64,000 nt of DNA, taken from Nageia nagi. Its lineage: Eukaryota; Pinophyta. Shown in pieces: positions 1-12,589 of the stretch. The translations under genes were made by a program, and so were the position numbers. Where the stretch lies: contig JBITNC010000001.1 in the NCBI GenBank assembly GCA_050084985.1, forward strand, positions 58,900,001 to 58,964,000, read 5' to 3'. The notes under the pieces were generated by a model. It had not been told where the DNA came from. It did no database searches and was given only the letters and a program-made list of their open reading frames with translations. The stretch's first letter is position 1. Each line of letters begins with the position of its first letter.

Positions 1-1665
1 AAGTTTGCATCCACTTTTCATTTAATGTTTTGCAAACTTAGTACTTTACTTAAATATTTCCTTGTTGAAAAGGTTTAACCAAAATCAAATCTCATTAGTT
101 GATATCTTTTTAAAAATTTTAGACATAGGAGTATTTAAAAAAAAGGGGGTACTTTACTCTTGTTTTTGAGTAAACTCTAATTATTTAAAGTAAATTTTTG
201 AAGCTATATAAGGTATTTTTTCTCTAAAAAGATAAATGATTTAGGTATTATAATTAAGAGAATTAATACTTATTTTTTTATGGTAGAAATTTGACATCAT
301 TTCGTCAAAGTTAATTTCTTTCTCCTTAAAGTTAAGAGTGATTATACAGTAAGCTCTTATTGCCTAAGTGATCATTGAAGGAATCAAGATCAAGATCCTT
401 TTCTTTTTAAGAAAAAAAGGGGGAATTGTTTTACTTCAAAATACAAGTTTTTAGTATGCTTTAAGTAAAAAAAAGAGGGGAATTTGTATAATTTTACTTA
501 AAACTTTATCTAGATTTTGCATGCTTAATTTATTTAAGTTATAATGCATGCTTACTTAATTTTTAAAGTTATAATGCATTCTTCCTACTTAATTCTTAAG
601 TTAAATAGTGCATGCTTCTTACTTAATTTATTGGAATGGTGCATGCTTACTTAAATATTTTTTTTAAAGCTATGTGAATGATGCATTTTTTTTGCTTAAT
701 GCTTAAAGCTTAAATTTTTTAATGCATGCTCAAGGACTTCAATTTTTTTTAAGTTAATGCTTAGGACTTAAATGTTTTAAGATGCATGCTTATGACCTAA
801 AAATGCATTTTGAGTATTTATCCTTATATGGAATGGACTTGTGCAAAATAGGAGATGATGTAAAGATATCTTTTAGGGGTTGGTAAACAAAACCCATTGG
901 ACACTTAGGTTTCAAATTTTTGAATAGATGATGTTTTACTTATGCTCTTTTATTTCATATTTCATACTTTATTTTATTTGCTTATGCAAACAAAAATTCA
1001 AACATTGATATGAGCAATCTTCTAAAATGAACACACCCACACGTACATTTTGCAACATAACTTATCTGAGAAGCCATGAGGTGAGGATAGGCAAACTAGA
1101 GCCTTTAAGTTCGCTGATCCAAGCTGTGAAAAGTCTATACTTTTTAATTGCCTCTAAGTCCTCTATTGGTTTAGATTTAACTCTAATAGGTGGATAGGTA
1201 TGTGTGTAGTGATACCATATATCCACATGTCCATTTAGGAATTATCTTGATAACCTAGGAGAACAACTTGAAACCTAATCAAGATTAATAATTTTATCAA
1301 TTCAGTAAATGTTAAAATCTTAAAAAATAACTAGTACTTCTTGTGAGAGTATATTACTACCTAAAAGGAATTGGTTGAGTATTGGTAGGACTTGGGCTCC
1401 TCTTATGTGGGCATCCAAGTGAAGGCCTAATTTTAGATAAGAAAATAAGTCTCAACAATGTCACTCTACATCTACGATTCTTGAGATGAGAAATGTATTT
1501 GGGTACATGGGTTATTATTTGAATTGTAAAACATTTACACTTATGAATCAAATTAAGCATGTATTTAGTGTTAAATGTAACATTTATTATTTACTTGGTT
1601 AAAACATAACATTCAATGTTGTTTATTGAATCATATGGTTATTATTTCACATTATTATGTAGCAA
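1..1665 (+). other. Copia-1 untranslated leader
   Basis: Non-coding leader upstream of gag. It aligns with about 17,770-19,435 of Copia-2; for example the stretch near 845-910 (AAAACCCATTGGA) recurs near 18,610-18,670. No convincing ORF is present. It contains poly-T runs and a TGCATGC-rich patch listed separately. Confidence 0.7.
515..800 (+). repeat. Degenerate TGCATGCTTA array in Copia leader
   Basis: About eight to ten loose repeats of a 20-40 bp unit carrying (A)TGCATGCTTA followed by CTTAATTT. Copia-2 has a shorter version near 18,440-18,570. The repeats are imperfect and spaced irregularly, so they look like slippage-derived leader repeats. Confidence 0.6.
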
Positions 1666-4600
1666 ATGGGAGAATCCTTTTTATCCAAACACATTCTTGA
1701 TGGTTCCAACTTTGGGATTTGGAAACCTTGAATGATAGTTGAGTTGTAGGCAAAGAAGCTTTGGCAAATAGTGAATAAGAACTTTGTACTTCCTACAGAT
1801 GAGGAGGTACTAAAGGTTTACAACACAAAGAATGAGTTAGCAACCTCCATGATTTATCGTACAGTTTCAAATGATGTGCTTCTGATGATTTTCTCTTCAA
1901 CCTTGATAAAGAAAGCCTGAGATAAGCTTAAAAAAATCTACCTTGGTTCAAACTTTTTAAGAAGGTTTACCATTCTCCAAAAGTTACTTCAATCTCATCA
2001 AGGGAAAGATAAAATATGGCTATCTACGTAAACAAAATAATTGACCTAAGGATCCAACTTGTTGCTTGTGAGTGCAATTGGATCAATGATGAGTTCATGG
2101 TCTTCATCATTCTTCAAATCCTTTCTTCAAAGTTTAAAAACTTTGTAATAGTTATGGAAATAAGGCTTGATAATGAAGATTAAGTCTTCTCCCTTGAGAA
2201 TGTTTCTAGGAACCTATTAAAGCATGAGGAAACCCTTAACAATAAGGTGTTAATTTTTTCTCCTAGGGATAATAACATTGCTCTTGGAGCAACCAAAACT
2301 CCTATCAAAAAGAAGTTTAACTATCAAAAGAAATCTTATCCTTTTTCCTTTAAAATATTTGAGAAAAGAGTCATTGGCTACAACAACAAAAGGAACAATA
2401 GAAATAATAACCATAACAGTAGAAACAATGGCAACAACAACCACTTTAGGCAAAGAGATGGAAAAAAAAAGCAAACAATTCTTATCTTAAAGAAATGTTT
2501 ACTGGTAATTGTAATTATTATGGCATCCAAGGTCACAAAGAAGTTGAATGGTACAAAAATAAAAGAGAAAAAAAGTTCAAAGGTAATGGAAATGTAAAGA
2601 ACTACAAAAGAAAGAAGAATATTCATGCTAGTTTTGCTACAATGCTTTATTCCATGTCTTGCTATTTTTTGTCTAATTGGATTGTTGATTTTGGTTGCAC
2701 TAATCACCTATGCTATGAAAAAGAAAAGTTTGAAAACTTTCACAAGTATAAAAAAGATGTGGTTGTGATAGGTGATAACTCCACCCTTGAATTCTAAGGA
2801 ATTAGGAGTGTGTTAATCCATAGAAAGGTTCTTGAAAATGTTCTCTATGTTCCTAAGTTAAGAATGAATCTTCTCTCCATGATCCAAGTTGCTAGAAAAG
2901 TGTACTCTTTTGAGTTTGAATCTTAATCATACTGCATTAAGAAAGGACTTACCACTTTGGTTAAAGGATCTATGAAAGATAACTTCTACATTGTGGATCA
3001 AGTTCCATCAAAGATGTGTCTTTCTTCTAGTGTGTTCTAAAGGTAATCTTTGGCACCATCATTTAAAGTACCTTAACCATAAGAGTATTTAAGTTATGGA
3101 AGACCAAGAACTTATGGAAGGATTGCCTTCTATTTCTCCTTTGATTAGTCTATGTGAGAAGTGCATTCTTGGAAAGATGCATAGATAAAAATTTGAAAAA
3201 GCAACAAGAGCATCATAAGCTTTTCAACTTATGTATTTATATTTGATGGGTTATACTAATTCATTTGGAGGAGCATCTTATATCTTGACCTTTATTGATG
3301 ATTTTAGTAGGATGACCTTTGGGTATCTACTTGAGCATAAGGATCAAACCTTTGAGAGTTTTAAGATTTTTAAGTCCTTTGTTGAGAATTAAACTAACCT
3401 TGAAATCAAGATGTTGAGATTAGATAATAAGGGAGAATATAACAACAATGAGTTCAATGACTATTGTGCTAAGTATGGAATCAAGAGGTAGTTTACAATT
3501 TCTTACAATCCTCGATAAAAAGATATTACCAAAGGAAAAATAGAACAATTATGGAGATGGCTAGATGCATGTTGGGTAATCTTCTTAAATTCTTATAGGT
3601 TGAAGCTATATGCACTGCTATTTACACCTTGAATAGGTGTCCCACAAAATCTGTTCAAAGTAAAACTCCTTTTGAGGCATGGTCAAAAAGAAAACCTAAC
3701 ATTTCTCACCTTAGGGTGTTTGGTTGTAATGTTGTTTCCTACATTATTTCTAAGAAAAGGAAGAAGTTGGATAAAAGAGCTGAGAAATGCATATTTGTAG
3801 GTTATGATAGTTAGCATAGAGGCTACAAGATCTACTCTCCATCCTACAAAGCTATGTTTATTTCAAGGGAATAAAGTTAAATGAACTTCCTAAAGAATCT
3901 ACTTCTAATAAGGATGTTGATGATCTAGAGGACTCTTTAGTTGCACTTAGCTAGTTAGATATTGATGTAGATAAATCACCTTAGGAATAAAATTCTTTAA
4001 CACAAAAGGTAACAAGGAGCATGACCTTGAACAAATCCTTAATTACGAAGATCGACGACAAGCATGACCCCTCAACCTTCAAAGAAGATTTTAAGTACAA
4101 GTGCTAGATGGAAGCCATGAAAGTGGAGTATGAGATGCTTATGAAAAATAAAACTTGAGACTTGATTCCTTATCCTAATGAAAAGAATGTGATTGGCAAT
4201 AAATGGATCTACAAGGTCAAGTTCAATTCAATTAGAGATATTGAGAAATACAAGGTAAGGTTAGTAGCTAAAATTTTTGCTTAGAAATACAATGTAGATT
4301 ATGAGGAAACCTTTGCTCCTATAGTAAAGATGCCTACTATGAGATTATCCTTGCTCTTTCTATAGCTCAAGGATGGAAAGTTTTACAACTTGATGTCAAG
4401 AGTGCATTTCTCTATGGTGACTTAGATGTAAAAATATTCATGAATCAACTAGAAGGGTTTATTATGGAAGGTAAAGAGTCCTTTGTATGCATGCTAAATA
4501 AGTCATTGTATAGACTTAAACAAGCACCATGAGCCTGGTATAAGAAGATTTTAGGGTACTTTGTAGATATTAGTTTTTTCAAGTGTTTTTCTAACTCCAA

Positions 4601-5610
4601 TCTATATGTGCTTAATCAAGGGAAAGATGTGGTATTGATTCTCCTTTATGTGGATGATCTTCTAATAACTAGAAATAATGATAAAATCATTCAAGAGTGC
4701 ATATCCAAACTTAAGGCAATATTTGAAATGAATGATCTTGGTCTCTTGCACTACTATCTTGGAATGCAAGTGTATCAATATAAGGATTATACTTACCTCA
4801 ATTAATCTAAGTATATATCAAGCATCTTGCAAAAGTTTAGAATGGAAGAATGTAGATATGATGAAATCCTATTCTCTCTTGAAATCACTATTTCTCTCAG
4901 CTTCAACTCTCAGTTGGCTGATGCTACAGCTTATAGGCAATTAATTGGTAGTCTTTTGTATTTGACTATATCTAGGCCAGATATTACCTTTGCAATGAAT
5001 CTAATGCTATGATTCCTATAGAAACCTTATGTTAATCACCTTAATGTTGTTAAGCAAATTTTAAATTATGTTACAAGGACTAAGGACCTTGCTCTAAAGT
5101 ATTCTAAGTTACCCTCATTTGTTCTCTTTAGATTCTCAGATTCTGACTATGGAGGAGATAGAGATAATAAGAAGTCAACCTCTACATATGTGTTTAGCAT
5201 TGGTTTAGGTGCTATCTATTGGGCTTATAAGAAGTAGCCTATTATTTCTCTTTCCACCATAGAAGCTGAATACCATGCCATGTCTAGTACAGCCCAGGAA
5301 GCGATTTGGCTAAGGCATCTTCTAAAAAAATTAGGTATGAGTAAGGTGGCTCATCATTGATTTCTTCAAACAATCAATCGATTATTTTTTTGGTAAAGAA
5401 TCTTATGTTCCATAAAAGAATAAAACATATAAAAATCCATGCCTATTTTATCAAGAAAAAGGTTCTTAATGGCATCATACACCTGGAGTATTGTCCATCC
5501 ACCTTGAACTCTACTAATTTGTTCACCAAATCCCTCCTAAAAGCTTAATTCTATAAGCTTAAAGATGCTATCAGGTTGGTGAAGTTTCCCTAAAGGGGAG
5601 TGAAGTTTGA
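1666..5610 (+). pseudogene. Copia-1 gag-pol polyprotein, decayed
   Basis: Would encode a Copia polyprotein of about 1,315 codons. The start reads MGESFLSKHILDGSNFGIWK, a typical Copia gag beginning. The gag zinc knuckle near 2,506-2,553 is broken: the second Cys is Tyr and the last is Trp. The protease motif near 2,680 reads WIVDFGCTNHL, keeping Asp but with Phe for Ser. Integrase covers about 3,040-3,830 (TPFEAW and HLRVFGC motifs). The reverse transcriptase keeps YVDD at about 4,645-4,660 (LYVDDLLITRNN). RNase H runs to a TGA at 5,608-5,610. Dozens of stops and several frameshifts interrupt it, many of the form CAA or CAG to TAA or TAG. Confidence 0.92.
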
Positions 5611-5764
5611 ATTCTTATTTTTAATTCATGTTTATGATGACAACTCCACCCCTAAAAGGATTTTATGCTATATAGTGTTGATTTGTTTGAACACCTTTGT
5701 AGTAAGTTTGCTCTACTTAAGGAACTTATTGTACAAATTTTTAAAGCAAAAGATTGGCCAATAT

Positions 5765-5970
5765 AGCACTATTTAGTTATCCATGTCTGAGGAACTCTTA
5801 TGTGTCTTTTAGCACTATTCAATTATCCATATGAGGAACTCATATGTGCATACTCTATTTTGGTTAATCTAGAACTATTTAGTTATCCATGTGTGAAGAA
5901 CTCTTATGTGTCTTTTAGCACTATTTAGTTATCCATATGTAAGGAACTCGTATGTGCATGCTCTATTTTG
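5765..5970 (+). repeat. Tandem repeat between pol and 3' LTR, two 106-bp units
   Basis: Two units of about 106 bp, each made of two similar halves of about 50 bp carrying CTATTTAGTTATCCAT then AGGAACTC(A/T)TATGTG. Copia-2 has one such unit at 23,571-23,670. The difference in copy number fits unequal exchange or slippage inside the family. Confidence 0.85.
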
Positions 5971-6420
5971 TAATGATAATCAACACATGTTTGATATACA
6001 ACATATGACTATAAATTTTTGGCATGGATCTTTGTGATGATTTATAGTGCACCATTGATCATTTAATGATGACATTTGTGTGATTCATCTATCCTTGTTG
6101 AGATGAATATGTTGCATCTAACTGATCTTGTTATTTTGGCTGCTTATGACTTGAAAATTCCTTTGAGATTGCAAGTTACTTACCTCAGGTATGTAGGCTC
6201 TTAGAGACTTTTCATGACTTCCAATTGGATGAATACTTCATCTACATTGAAATTGGTTGTGGTTAATGATTATATTTGGCAAAGTAGTGAATCTTAAACT
6301 AGATCTTTCTTACTTTACAAATATGTAAAAAGTTTTCATTTTTATTGTATATATTTGGAGGAGAACTCTCTTACTTTCTCTTCTTTTTCTCTCTTACTTG
6401 CTCTACCCCAATATTGTGTT

Positions 6421-6429
6421 AAGAGGGAG
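6421..6429 (+). other. Polypurine tract of Copia-1
   Basis: AAGAGGGAG directly precedes the TGTTGAAATG start of the 3' LTR. It is the plus-strand primer position expected in LTR elements and corresponds to AAGGAGGAG in Copia-2. Confidence 0.8.
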
Positions 6430-6929
6430 TGTTGAAATGTATAATGAATTATTGTAAATGTTTAGGATTAAATCTTATATGTAAGTTCACTAATACTTAA
6501 GGGTATCATTTGATACCTTAAGTATTTAAGTGAATATGATAATGTAACTTGTTCTACACTCCATGCATGAGCATGCCCCTTCGGTAAAAGGATGTGCATG
6601 TTATGCTTTTGTACATTGGATAAAAGGATGATCCAAAGGGCATTTTTGGCCTATAAATAGAAGGCTCCCTCTTTGTGATCACTACCAATTTGTGAAGTAA
6701 AGTTATGCTATAGGATAGTGGTTAGGAGAAAAGAGTAGGAGGATTGTAAGAGAGTTGTATTTGTGATTGAAGTAAAGATCTAGTTAGTAGATGTACTCCT
6801 AGTTGGAGGAACCACTTACATATTGTGTTATCTTTATGAGATTGCTTTGTGTGATAGTTAGATGTGAATTGAGAGCTTTCATATGATTTTGGTTGTTTAG
6901 AAATTATCTTGTTAGTGTTACTTCCTTCA
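6430..6929 (+). repeat. 3' LTR of Copia-1
   Basis: About 500 bp, starting TGTTGAAATGTATAATG, and matching the two Copia-2 LTRs along most of its length. It carries a TATA-like CTATAAATAG at 6,651-6,660 and a hairpin of two 15-bp arms at 6,493-6,525. The last 30-50 bp are poorly conserved; the end at 6,929 (TTCA) is the best TG...CA fit, but a break near 6,900 is also possible. Confidence 0.85.
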
Positions 6930-8500
6930 AAATAGGACTTAACTTGAGAACTAAAACTTTTGTAATGATTTTATAACTATGATTCAATATGATAATTTGA
7001 TGTTAATTGGTAATACATTCAAGATCTTTGAGTTTAGGTATGAATTTGATATTACCTTTTTTTTTACCATTAGGCCTAGAGATCCAGAGATCATAACTTC
7101 TCTATAAATCTAAAGAAGGTACTATCCAATCATATCTTGTAATTTTTTATAAAACTCACAAATAAAACCATCTTTACTAGGAGCTTTTTTGTTAGCCATA
7201 TGAGAAAGGGAAAACTTCAAATCCTCTAAGAAGAGAGGAGTATCACAATTGTCCCTTTGAGATTAGGAAAGCTTAAGAGGTATGGTGATATAAAACTCAT
7301 TCAGGGCTTGTTAACAAACAATTGTAAGAGGCTAATGAGAAAATACCTTTTGGTAATGAGAAATAAAGGTTGAAATGATATCCAAAATATAAGTAAGGTG
7401 AACTCCATATTAATGAATAGATTGAAACTAAGACAAATTGATGTGATGATAGAGGTAACTAAAGAACTCTTCAGAGATGTTATCCCCAACATTAAGCCAA
7501 TTAATATGAGTGTGAAGTTGATCTCCCTTAGCCTTATAAAGATCAACTTTTTTGATTTCATTATGAAGAGAAACAACATACACCAAAGTAGGGGATTTAA
7601 AAGAATTGGACTCAAGAATCCTAGTGGCACAAGAAATGTTTACTTTCACAACTTGGTTAGATTTATGCCTTCTCTTAGTAAATTCCACATCAAGGGTATA
7701 AAGGACTTTAGTGGTCCAAATAATGGAATTGTTCCACCATTGAATCTAATTAGTAGAACTAGTTGGTTTGGGGACTAAGTTCCATATTTGACTAAAATGA
7801 GGTCTCATAGAAGGATGATGTAGGAAATAAGTGTTCAAATAAAATTGAGATTGAAAAACCCTAACAAGATCTTGATCATGTAACAAAACAAAATGGATTG
7901 GGGCATGATCAAACATAGTGGTATCTTGAACAACAAAAATAAAGGGAAAGCATGGAAAAGGTTTTCAAAATGAAAGATATCACTTTTAGATAACATATCC
8001 TAATCTACCCATTTGATAACTCTATTAGAATTGGCCTAGAAATTAGACCAAGTAAATCATTAAGCTTTTGTAAATTCAATAGGGGGAAATTGAAATTGGG
8101 GTTAAATAAGATAAGCTTATTATTCATGAAAAACCAAGCTTTTCTCTCATCCAACTCCCATCACATAAGGGTTAGACTTTTATTATCAAAGGGTTTTTCA
8201 ACCATGTTGAAGTACTTGCATCAAGCTCACTCTTGGTAAATATCCCAAGATACCACATTAGATTTCCACTTAGGATAAATAAAATTCATAACCCCCAATT
8301 TCCTAATGGAATGATTCATACGAAAATAGGGGCCGTATGGCCATACAAAAGCACATTTATATTGTAGAATAAAGTCAACGATATCCAACAAGCCAAAAGA
8401 GTCAGTGATATTATCAAGCTTACTCTATATTGTATACTTATAGTTTGGATCCATTAACCCCTTACATTCCATGAGAAGATTATCATTGAGAAATGTCATG
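6930..8500 (-). pseudogene. L1-type LINE ORF2 (endonuclease and reverse transcriptase), decayed, interrupted
   Basis: Read on the minus strand, the start near 8,490 gives IIFSWNVRG, the opening of the APE-like endonuclease of plant L1 elements. Near 7,430-7,560 KGD...INWLNVGDN is the linker before the reverse transcriptase. Near 7,135-7,200 MANKKAPSKDGFICEFYKK matches the start of the L1 reverse transcriptase, and 6,945-7,050 gives KKGNIKFIPKL...ITN then SYKIITKVL. The rest of the domain, with the catalytic ADD motif, is missing where Copia-1 begins. Stops and frameshifts are frequent. Known family role: target-primed reverse transcription. Confidence 0.85.
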
Positions 8501-8639
8501 AGTTTGAACCTCCATAACATCCTTTGAATCCCCCAAAATATACAAGGATCCAAATAAATTACTATAATCTTTTGAAGCACACATATTCTTTTGTTTCTCC
8601 ATAGGCCCATTATAAATTCCTCTCTGTGTACTACAAAAG

Positions 8640-9700
8640 TGATGAGGTTTTCCTTAAAAGGTATCCTCTACTCCAGGAATAAGAGGAGGTATTGCAAGAA
8701 TGGAAGAAAATGAAGGGTCAAACCAAATAGGATTCATTAGATGTTCAAGATCAAACACCATAGCAAGGTTGATCATCGAAGGTGGCTAAATAACATTATC
8801 ATCACAAAAGGGTTACATGTTAAAAATAATCATAGGTTTAGGGTTTTGAGTAACATCAATCATTTCGTATTGGGTAGAGTGATGATTTCTAACTATGTTT
8901 CATTATTATTATCTACCTTTATTAAAAGGTGCTAGATTAGAAGATGAAGAAGTAGGAATTAAGGGTTTCTCTTTGAACCTATCCACCATGAGTGGAAAAT
9001 CATGAATCTTATGGTCAAAGTATTGAAAATAGTAACATGTATTGAGGAACCCAATAAAATCCACCCTTTGAGGTAGATTATCTTCACCAATATTGATTTC
9101 TATGAACTATAAAAGGTCATGAGTTAAAAGAACTTTAACATAGACTCTCTAAGATGATTGAGCTAAGAAGAAACTTTAGGTTCAAAACATGCAAGTTGAT
9201 CAATGTACTTAGTTAAAGTATCAAAAAACATCCATAGGGGAATAAGAATACCATGGAACTCAAATCAAATAAGAATATCAACAACATATTCATTCTTTAG
9301 ATTAAACCTTGCACTATAAGGTTGTAGGACCAAGAGAGAATTACAGACTATCTAGATACCTTTTCTAAGAACTTTTTGAGCATGCGTAGGATCAGATAAT
9401 GAAAAAATAAAAATATCCATTAGTAATAGTTTGCATATTTTCAAATTTGACTCCATTCAAAATTCAAACTTGGATAACCTAGGTGCATAACAAAGTTTCA
9501 TTTGGGATTTGATCAAGGAAATAATGCACTAGGGTGTGTGACTCAATCCATTGACAAAGATATTAAAATTCTTCCACAAGAATAAAACCTTGAGGGATAG
9601 CATAACTACCTTGTATGTCACTTTCATTAGAAACTTACATGGGTGTTTTTTGAGTGCTATTCTCCACTCCATCAACTTCATACAAATATAAAGTGTCATT
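8640..9700 (-). pseudogene. L1-type LINE ORF1 (DUF4283-like, zinc-knuckle), decayed
   Basis: Lies just upstream of the LINE ORF2 on the same strand, as ORF1 does in plant L1 elements. Around 9,200-9,420 the translation has the DUF4283-like pattern (IWIVCNSLLVL...ILIWFEFHGILIPLW). Around 8,970-9,090 a decayed CCHC-type stretch reads LNTCYYFQYFDHKIHDFPL, where an intact zinc knuckle would have Cys at several of these places. Both edges are approximate and there are many stops. The assignment rests on pattern and position rather than on any intact domain. Confidence 0.6.
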
Positions 9701-10204
9701 ATTCAAGGGAACCATACTTAAAGGACAAGACACCACCCTAGGTGGTGTAACTACATAGTTGTGTCAGAATAGGAAATATATCATAGAAATCCTAAGAGAT
9801 TAATATAGTTTGACACAGGAAATAAGAACCCTAAAGGCTAGTGCATACATGCAAGGAAATCTTGACTTATAATTTTAAACCTCAGGTTGTCGAAAAATTG
9901 AAGGAATAAGAAGAGAACATGTCACAATTTCAATATAATATGATAAATAGAGTGCCAATATTTTATAAGATGAATGTACTTTTACATGTAAATACTTTAA
10001 TCCATTACTCATTAGTTTCAAATTAATATTTATTATTATTATTTTTATATTATTTTGGCACATGTTTGAAGAGTTTTAATAATATAATTATTTGATAATA
10101 GGTTTTTTTAATAAATAAATATTTAAAATTAATAAATAAGATTGATAATACTTTTATATTTTTTCTTCACATACATTAAAGAAGCATTTTCTTAAAATTT
10201 TAAA
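9701..10204. other. No recognisable feature
   Basis: AT-rich spacer between the antisense LINE and the second, sense-strand LINE. It could include the 5' untranslated part of either, but nothing specific is visible. Confidence 0.5.
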
Positions 10205-11960
10205 GTAGTTTTTTTAATTAGGTGGCTCAATTTCAAATGCATTCCATATTTGTACTTAGGGATGATCTATCTTAAGAAAATATCTAGCTCAAGGTTGATC
10301 CTCTTAGCACTTCTCTTTAGGTCCAAGCTACCCACATCCACCATAAGCCAAAGGAGCATTAATAAAATCTTGACTTCATTGGTCGAAGGTTAGGGATAAA
10401 TTCACCAAGGAAATCTTTTAAAGTCTTAGAAACACCCTATTAGTATACTAAATTCAAATTCATCCAAAAAAATAGGATTGAGCTTTCTTCCATGTTTAAA
10501 ATTTCTAAAGCTTCTACCCAACATTATACCCAAGTGTTTGCTACCCAAGCTAATACTACAAAGAGGGAACAAGCATTTAAAACTTGTTTATTGGTAATAA
10601 ATGTTAAAGTATCTTATTCTCTATGAGAAGGGTGTGAAAAACTTATTTATATTAATGATTTAGTTTATGTTCTCTCCCATATGATGAATGAAAAATCACC
10701 AAGTATGGCTATATTTCCATTTGAATTTTACAAAGCATGCTAGGATTTTCTTATCTCTAATCTTCATAATGTCTATCTTGAAGCCCTAAAAATTGGTTCT
10801 TTAAGACTAATTATTAATAAAGATAATATCAAGTTTATTCCTAATCAAGGTGACCCTAAGGTTATTATCAATTGGATACTTATCACTATTTTGAATATAC
10901 ACTACAAGATAATTTCCAAAGCTCTAGCTATGTGGCTTAGGCTATTGTTACTACTAATTGGCAAACCTGAGCAAACAAGTTTTAATCAAAGTGGATATAT
11001 CATTGATAATGTCTTGGTAGTATGGGAAGGCATAAAGTGTGCCTAACTTTAAATCAGTATGCTCTCTTCATAAAGATTGATTTTGAAAAAGCTTATGATT
11101 ATATAGAATGGTCTTTTTTAATTTTGTCCATGCTTGAAGATTTAGGTTTTGGATCTCAATTTATCCAAAATATATGAATGTTATTTTATGTTTTAGTACT
11201 ACTACCTCTTAATAATTTTGAAACTAAAGTAATTGGGATACATAGATCTATCTTACAAGGTTGTCCCTTGACACCTTATTTATATATAATGGAAATAAAA
11301 TCCTTTAGGTATTTTACTCACAAAACAAGACTCCATTGTTGTTCATCAAGGAATTTATCTTCCTAATAATCAAGGGAACTCATAAATGGATATTTTTGAG
11401 ATGATTCATTCCATATTTTAATAGAGGGAAATAAACCTCTTTATGAAGACCTTAATTATCCAAATATTTTCTACAAAGGCTCTAGTTCTAGTATTTAATA
11501 GTAGAATATATCTTGTTATAGGAAATCTCTATGAGTATATGCCTATTTTACACATACTTGTATCTAAATGCTCTTTGGAAAATTTCAATGGTGTATTTAA
11601 ACTATGGAAGCAATATTTACATATTTTTATGGCTAAAAATAAGATCTAACACTTTAAAACCATGAAAACCTTTATATGATTTACATGGGAAGATCCTTAA
11701 ATTCCTTGGATCAATTAGATCCAAGGATACCCATAAGATCTAATGAGTGTTCATAATGTATATTTAAGCTATTATGGATTCCAAATAATAATTATAATGG
11801 TGGAAAGGTAAGACAACATGATTTTAATCTAAACAACATACTACATGCATGCAATTTGGTGGAGGATACACATGGTAGGTCTTCCCAAGATATCCCATGG
11901 TTGTACTATATTTAAGCCCTACGAAAACCTTGAATGCATACAATACATACAATAATAGTT
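10205..11960 (+). pseudogene. Second L1-type LINE, reverse transcriptase region, decayed
   Basis: Plus-strand LINE ORF2 remnant. KSPSMAIFPFEFYKAC near 10,690-10,740 is the reverse transcriptase start. IHYKIISKALAM (near 10,900) and then QTSFNQSGYIIDN (10,975-11,015) follow the L1 order, then IDFEKAYD near 11,080. The catalytic FADD box is broken: at 11,391-11,405 the codons read Tyr-Phe-stop-Asp-Asp. After 11,640 a possible FTWEDPWIPW stretch suggests the C-terminal part. The start at 10,205 and end at 11,960 are approximate. It differs in sequence and strand from the LINE at 6,930-9,700, so it is a separate insertion. Confidence 0.8.
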
Positions 11961-12589
11961 CAATTCAACTATGGAAATACCATAGAAATGTTACCTCATA
12001 AATGTGGACTAAAGCTTTGATAAATTTGATGGAGATTTGTAGTTAAAACCTTGAATCCTTTAAAAACCTTATCTCAAACCCTAGCAATGATCTTGGAGCA
12101 ATAATGTAAGAGTAAAAATCATAAGTGTGCATGTAAAAATAATGAGCCAAGAGTTGGAATTCTAATTTCACTTTGATTTATATACCTTTTGAGACAACTT
12201 AAGTTATTTGGGCTAGATTCCCACTTTTTCTCATATTTATGTTTTAAGCCAATTTTTGCTCTAATTTTGAATTTTGAGTAGTTTGATTTTGCATAATAAA
12301 TATTAAGAGTAAATCAAAAAATGATTTGAAACATATCAATGTAGTAAACCATATTTATTAAAAAAGGGTTATTTTTTAGTGTCTACATTTCCCCCTACTG
12401 GACTAGGTCTTTTGCACAAATGACTTTGTTCAACAAGTGTAGATACTTGGATGTTAGTTGAGAAAGCATTTGTAATTTGAACATTTGAAATAAATTTGAA
12501 TAATTTAAAATTTAAAGTTTGAAAAATTTGAAATAATTTGAACACTTCAAATGAATATATAAAAATAATGCATTCATGATAGAAAAAAG
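11961..12589. other. AT-rich spacer, nothing recognised
   Basis: Contains a lone C-rich stretch near 12,390 (TTTCCCCCTACTGGACTAGG) in otherwise AT-rich DNA, and runs of TTTGAA words from about 12,470. No coding signal seen. Confidence 0.5.

Larger units (their letters stand above)
1..6929 (+). mobile_element. Copia-1: Ty1/Copia LTR retrotransposon, 5' end outside window
   Basis: A decayed Ty1/Copia element. The order gag, protease, integrase, reverse transcriptase, RNase H is visible between 1,666 and 5,610, followed by a tandem repeat, a polypurine tract and a 3' LTR. It is co-linear with the complete Copia-2 element (15,976-24,622) at an offset of about 17.77 kb, so about 1.8 kb of leader and the 5' LTR should lie left of position 1. 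The right edge is uncertain by some 30 bp (6,900-6,929), because the last part of the LTR has diverged and LINE coding sequence begins there. Confidence 0.9.

Noticed and set aside
2250-2707. Minus-strand ORFs of 74-109 codons opposite Copia-1 gag
   Set aside because: They are antisense shadows of an Asn/Lys-rich gag region, giving Leu/Ile/Phe runs, with no family match.
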